A stretch of DNA of 64,000 bases from CAJQGY01 sp964523375 (GTDB lineage Bacteria > Pseudomonadota > Gammaproteobacteria > Magnimaribacterales > D2472): the NCBI GenBank assembly GCA_964523375.1, contig CAZFYG010000003.1, positions 1 through 64,000 of the forward strand, given 5' to 3'. Position numbers and translations under genes: made by a program. Positions 60,399-64,000 of this stretch are shown here, one piece after another; the stretch's first letter is position 1, and every line of letters starts with the position of its first letter. The notes beneath the pieces were generated by a model. It did not search any database. It was not told the DNA's origin and saw only the letters and a program-made list of their open reading frames with translations.

Positions 60399-61652
60399 AT
60401 GTCTTACGAAAAAATTCAAATTCCAGAAAGTGGTGAAAAAATTTCATATATTGATGGGAATCTTGTTGTCCCGAATAATCCAGTCATACCATACATAGAA
60501 GGAGATGGTATTGGATACGACATTACTCCTGCTATGATTAAAGCCGTAGATAGCGCAGTTAGAACAGCTTATTTAGGTGAGAGAAAAATAGAATGGATGG
60601 AGGTTTTTTGTGGAGAAAAAGCAACTCAAGTGTATGGTGAGGATGTATGGTTGCCAGAAGAAACGTTAGACGCACTTAGGGATTATGTTGTAAGTATTAA
60701 AGGACCTTTAACAACTCCAGTAGGCGGAGGCATAAGGTCATTAAATGTTTCTTTAAGACAAATTTTAGACCTATATGTATGTCTTAGGCCTATCAGATAT
60801 TTTGATGGTGTTCCATCCCCTGTAAAAGAGCCACAAAATGTAGATATGGTTATATTTAGAGAAAATTCAGAAGATATCTATTCAGGAATAGAATTCCAAG
60901 CAAATTCTGATGATGCTATTAAGCTTGCTGGTATATTAAAAAATGAATTCAACAGCGATAAAATAAGGTTTCCACAAAATGTTGGTCTTGGTATTAAACC
61001 AATATCTTTTGAGGGGACATCAAGATTAGTAAAGTCCGCAATAGATTACGCAATAGAGAACGATAGATCATCTGTTACCTTGGTTCATAAAGGAAATATT
61101 ATGAAATTCACAGAAGGTGCATTTAGGGACTGGGGTTATGAAATAGCTAACACTGAATATGGTGGTGTTGAATTAGACGGCGGCCCTTGGCAGGTTATTA
61201 AAAATCCAAAAACAGGTAACGAAATTATTATCAAAGATGTAATTTGTGATGCCTTCCTTCAACAGATATTACTCAGACCAAAGGATTACGACGTCATTGC
61301 TACCATGAACCTAAATGGTGACTATATATCAGATGCACTTGCAGCATGTGTTGGCGGTATTGGAATTGCACCTGGGGCCAATTTATCAGATAAATATGCA
61401 GTATTTGAGGCAACCCATGGAACTGCACCAAAATATGCAAAACAAGATAAAGTAAACCCTGGTTCATTAATATTATCAGCTGAAATGATGTTAAGACATA
61501 TGGGTTGGACTGAAGCTGCGGATTTAATAATAAAATCAATGGAAAGAGCAATTGGTGCAAAAAAAGTTACCTATGATTTTGAAAGAATGATGGAAGGTGC
61601 TGATTTAGTATCCTGTTCTGGTTTCGCGGATGAAATGGTTAAAAGAATGTAA
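60399..61652 (+). CDS. icd: Isocitrate dehydrogenase (NADP+)
   Basis: Oxidatively decarboxylates isocitrate to 2-oxoglutarate. 417 residues, nearly colinear with E. coli Icd (416): YIEGDGIGYDITPAMI, GGGIRSLNVSLRQILDLYVC with the regulatory Ser, VIFRENSEDIYSGIE, VHKGNIMKFTEGAF, NLNGDYISDALAACVGGIGI and HGTAPKYA. The phosphorylatable Ser is kept; whether AceK is present is unknown. The stop shares one base with the clpS ATG. Confidence 0.97.
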   Translation: MSYEKIQIPESGEKISYIDGNLVVPNNPVIPYIEGDGIGYDITPAMIKAVDSAVRTAYLGERKIEWMEVFCGEKATQVYGEDVWLPEETLDALRDYVVSIKGPLTTPVGGGIRSLNVSLRQILDLYVCLRPIRYFDGVPSPVKEPQNVDMVIFRENSEDIYSGIEFQANSDDAIKLAGILKNEFNSDKIRFPQNVGLGIKPISFEGTSRLVKSAIDYAIENDRSSVTLVHKGNIMKFTEGAFRDWGYEIANTEYGGVELDGGPWQVIKNPKTGNEIIIKDVICDAFLQQILLRPKDYDVIATMNLNGDYISDALAACVGGIGIAPGANLSDKYAVFEATHGTAPKYAKQDKVNPGSLILSAEMMLRHMGWTEAADLIIKSMERAIGAKKVTYDFERMMEGADLVSCSGFADEMVKRM

Positions 61653-61987
61653 TGAATAGACTTTCAGCAGAAGTACCAGATTCAAATGATATTGGTACTT
61701 CTGTACTTGAAAAAGATCCTGAACTGAAAGAGCCACCTCTATATCAAGTTATTCTAATAAACGATGATTACACTCCTATGGAGTTTGTTGTTTATGTTCT
61801 TCAGTCAGTATTTAATCATAACCATGATAAAGCTACAGAAATAATGATGTCGGTCCATACAAAAGGGAAGGGTGTTTGTGGTATATTTTCTAAAGAGATT
61901 GCGGAGATGATGTCCCATGAAGTTAATGAACTCTCTAAAAATCATCATCATCCACTATTAAGTGAAATTGAACCTTTAACTGATTAA
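61652..61987 (+). CDS. clpS: ATP-dependent Clp protease adaptor ClpS
   Basis: 111 residues. An N-terminal tail is followed by the ClpS core: PPLYQVILINDDYTPMEFVVYVLQ (~28-51), with the N-degron pocket residues NDDYTPM, then HTKGKGVCGIFSKEIAEM. It delivers N-end-rule substrates to ClpA, whose gene starts one base after its stop. Overlap with icd by a single base (TAATG) suggests at least some co-transcription. Confidence 0.96.
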   Translation: MNRLSAEVPDSNDIGTSVLEKDPELKEPPLYQVILINDDYTPMEFVVYVLQSVFNHNHDKATEIMMSVHTKGKGVCGIFSKEIAEMMSHEVNELSKNHHHPLLSEIEPLTD

Positions 61988-61988
61988 T

Positions 61989-64000
61989 ATGTTTAGCAAA
62001 GACCTAGAAATATCCATAGCATCGCTTTTTGATAAAGCTCAAGATTCTAATATTCAATATATAACAGTAGAGCATCTATTTTTAATGATTCTAAGTGATA
62101 GTGATGTAGTTTCTTGTCTAGACTCTCATAATATTAAAATTGATCAACTTAAAGATTCTATTAACGACCATCTTAAAAAAACTACTATTCTTAGATCTGA
62201 TCTTAAAAAACAAGTTCAACCAACCCTAGGCTTTCAAAGAGTTCTGCAACGATCTGTTTTTCACATTCAATCCCAGGGCAAAGGTGTTGTTAAACCAATT
62301 AATGTTTTAGTGGCTATTTTCTCTGAAAAAGAATGCCATAGCGTATTTCTTCTAAATAAAAATGGTTTATCTAGACTGGATGTTGTCTCTTATTTATCAC
62401 ATGGTCCAAAAGAAAAAAAAGAGACTGATGAAATTGATAGCATCGATTCAACAGAAAACACAAAGGAATCAAAACCTGAGTCGGATTACTTAATTAATTT
62501 AAATAATTTAGCAAAAGAAAATAAAATTGATTCATTAATTGGTAGAAAGTTAGAAGTTGAAAGAATGATACAAATCCTATCTAGGAGAACTAAAAATAAC
62601 CCATTGCTTGTTGGTGAGTCTGGTGTTGGTAAAACAGCAATAGCAGAAGGGATAGCCTGTTTGATTAATGAAGGTAAAGTTCCGGAGATAATAAAAGATA
62701 CCACTGTTTATTCTTTAGATATCGCTGCTTTGATTGCCGGCACTAAATATAGAGGCGACTTTGAAAAAAGGTTAAAGTCTGTAATTTCATTCTTAAAAAA
62801 GCAAAATAAACCTATATTATTTATAGACGAAATTCACACAATAATAGGTGCTGGTTCTGCTTCTGGCGGCTCAATGGATGTCTCAAACCTTCTTAAGCCT
62901 TCGCTTGCTCGAGGTGAGATAAGGTGTATAGGCTCTACTACATTTCAAGAGTACAGAGGAATTTTTAATCAAAACCAAGCTCTGTCAAGAAGGTTTCAAA
63001 AAATTGATGTCAATGAGCCAAATTTTGATGAGTGTATAGAAATCATAACAGGCCTCAAATCTATATATGAGTCATATCATAATGTTGAATTTACAAATGA
63101 ATCAGTTCAATCAGCAATAGAATTATCTTCAAAATATATGAATGATAGATTTCTTCCAGATAAGGCTATTGATGTTATAGATGAAACAGGCTCAATGTTA
63201 AATATCAAAAGGAAAAGTAATAAAAAAGTTAAAGTTCTAAAAAAACATATTGAAAAAACTATCTCTAAGATAACTAAAATACCTGAGCAAAGCATAACTG
63301 CTGCAGATAAAAAGTCTTTAAAAGCATTAGAAGAAAATCTAAAAAGAGTTATATTTGGCCAGAATCATGCTGTAGAAACCCTTTCAAATGCCATTAAACT
63401 GTCTAGGGTAGGGCTCAGAGATGATAATAAAACCATAGGTTCATTTTTATTTACTGGACCTACTGGTGTTGGTAAAACTGAGATTACTAAACAGCTTTCA
63501 GAAATACTTGGTATAGATCTGATTAGATTTGATATGAGTGAATACATGGAAAGGCATACAGTATCAAGATTGATAGGAGCTCCACCTGGTTATGTAGGTT
63601 TTGACCAGGGTGGACTTCTTACTGAAGCGGTAGTTAAATCGCCCAATGCAGTACTTTTGCTGGATGAGATTGAAAAAGCTCACCCAGATATTTTTAATAT
63701 TTTGCTACAAGTTATGGATGCAGGTGTTCTAACTGATAATAATGGAAGAAAGGCAGATTTTAGAAATATTATTGTAGTTATGACTACTAACATAGGCGCT
63801 GAGTTGCTAGCAAAACGAAATATAGGTTTCAACAAAACCACTAATGAAAGTGATGCAATGGGCTCATTGAATAAACTATTTTCACCAGAATTTAGAAATA
63901 GACTAGATGAGATTATTCAGTTTGACTATCTAGATCCTAAGATAATTTTATCAATTGTTGATAAGTTTTTAATCAAATTGCAAGCTCAACTAGACAAAAG
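61989..64000 (+). CDS. clpA: ATP-dependent Clp protease ATP-binding subunit ClpA, 3' end cut off
   Basis: About 670 codons are visible before the window ends; the E. coli protein has 758. N-domain (residues ~1-145), first AAA+ module with LVGESGVGKTAIAEGIA (~206-222) and LFIDEIHTIIGAG, and second module with FTGPTGVGKTEITKQL and VLLLDEIEKAHPDIFNILLQ. MSEYMERHTVSRLIGAPPGYVGFD is typical of ClpA/B second modules. No long middle coiled coil is present, so it is ClpA, not ClpB; clpS immediately upstream agrees. Confidence 0.95.
   Translation, partial: MFSKDLEISIASLFDKAQDSNIQYITVEHLFLMILSDSDVVSCLDSHNIKIDQLKDSINDHLKKTTILRSDLKKQVQPTLGFQRVLQRSVFHIQSQGKGVVKPINVLVAIFSEKECHSVFLLNKNGLSRLDVVSYLSHGPKEKKETDEIDSIDSTENTKESKPESDYLINLNNLAKENKIDSLIGRKLEVERMIQILSRRTKNNPLLVGESGVGKTAIAEGIACLINEGKVPEIIKDTTVYSLDIAALIAGTKYRGDFEKRLKSVISFLKKQNKPILFIDEIHTIIGAGSASGGSMDVSNLLKPSLARGEIRCIGSTTFQEYRGIFNQNQALSRRFQKIDVNEPNFDECIEIITGLKSIYESYHNVEFTNESVQSAIELSSKYMNDRFLPDKAIDVIDETGSMLNIKRKSNKKVKVLKKHIEKTISKITKIPEQSITAADKKSLKALEENLKRVIFGQNHAVETLSNAIKLSRVGLRDDNKTIGSFLFTGPTGVGKTEITKQLSEILGIDLIRFDMSEYMERHTVSRLIGAPPGYVGFDQGGLLTEAVVKSPNAVLLLDEIEKAHPDIFNILLQVMDAGVLTDNNGRKADFRNIIVVMTTNIGAELLAKRNIGFNKTTNESDAMGSLNKLFSPEFRNRLDEIIQFDYLDPKIILSIVDKFLIKLQAQLDK

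Noticed and set aside
1..64000. CRISPR arrays, insertion sequences, toxin-antitoxin pairs or phage genes
   Set aside because: Looked for on both strands. No spaced direct-repeat array, transposase, integrase or phage structural motif was found, and nearly all DNA is accounted for by housekeeping genes.

Overview
The window reads as a chromosomal segment of a streamlined, A+T-rich marine gammaproteobacterium. Gene content and order (metG next to mrp, mfd - long GAPDH - nqrABCDEF, rpmF-fabD-fabG-acpP-fabF-mltG-tmk-holB, mnmA-purB with icd-clpS-clpA) are gammaproteobacterial. The low G+C, near absence of spacers and compact proteins fit a SAR86-like oligotroph. That assignment is inference; no rRNA is present to test it. 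I see no insertion sequence, prophage, CRISPR array or rRNA. The only RNA gene is a tRNA-Arg(ACG). No stretch over 300 bases lacks a gene; the longest purely non-coding piece is about 220 bases (7194-7416).

Layout. 1-2.6 kb: end of coaBC, then panB, panC, panD (pantothenate/CoA). 2.7-9.3 kb: RhlE-type helicase, HI0933-family flavoprotein, YheS ABC-F ATPase, tRNA-Arg, and an ABC-2 exporter pair. 9.3-11.4 kb: a Trm112-like small protein, a CofE-like ligase, pdxJ and grxD. 11.4-15.7 kb (minus strand): metG - ferredoxin:NADP reductase - soluble RnfB-like ferredoxin - rnt. 15.7-22.5 kb: short Mrp ATPase, mlaA, dusA, nhaB, nudC, RNase E. 22.7-29.5 kb: rluC, rpmF, fatty-acid synthesis genes, mltG, tmk, holB. 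29.5-33.6 kb: an SDR enzyme, a glutaredoxin, a sodium:alanine symporter and a GH16 glucanase lipoprotein.

33.6-39.2 kb (minus strand) is a compact histidine operon: TrpR-like regulator, hisG, a fused hisD-hisB gene, hisH, hisA, hisF, hisIE. 39.3-45.1 kb: trmA, a DUF2970-like membrane peptide, nfuA, csiV-like gene, mfd. 45.2-49.1 kb: two acyl-CoA dehydrogenases and a long GAPDH. 49.1-56.1 kb: the complete Na+-NQR operon with apbE and nqrM. 56.1-64 kb: isocitrate lyase, purB, mnmA, icd, clpS and clpA (cut by the window end).

Functionally the cell appears to run a sodium economy (NQR pump, NhaB, Na+:alanine symport), oxidises acyl-CoAs, has both isocitrate lyase and isocitrate dehydrogenase for the glyoxylate branch point, and probably attacks beta-1,3-glucans with an outer-membrane enzyme. 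Most unusual: (1) a HisD-HisB fusion at the place where hisC stands in the canonical order, under a TrpR-like gene whose promoter overlaps an inverted repeat; (2) a ferredoxin reductase beside an RnfB-like ferredoxin that lacks its membrane anchor, with no other rnf gene here; (3) several proteins that lack metal-binding cysteines usual in the family (RNase E, HolB, Mrp); (4) extreme packing, with six of eight convergent gene pairs overlapping tail to tail.
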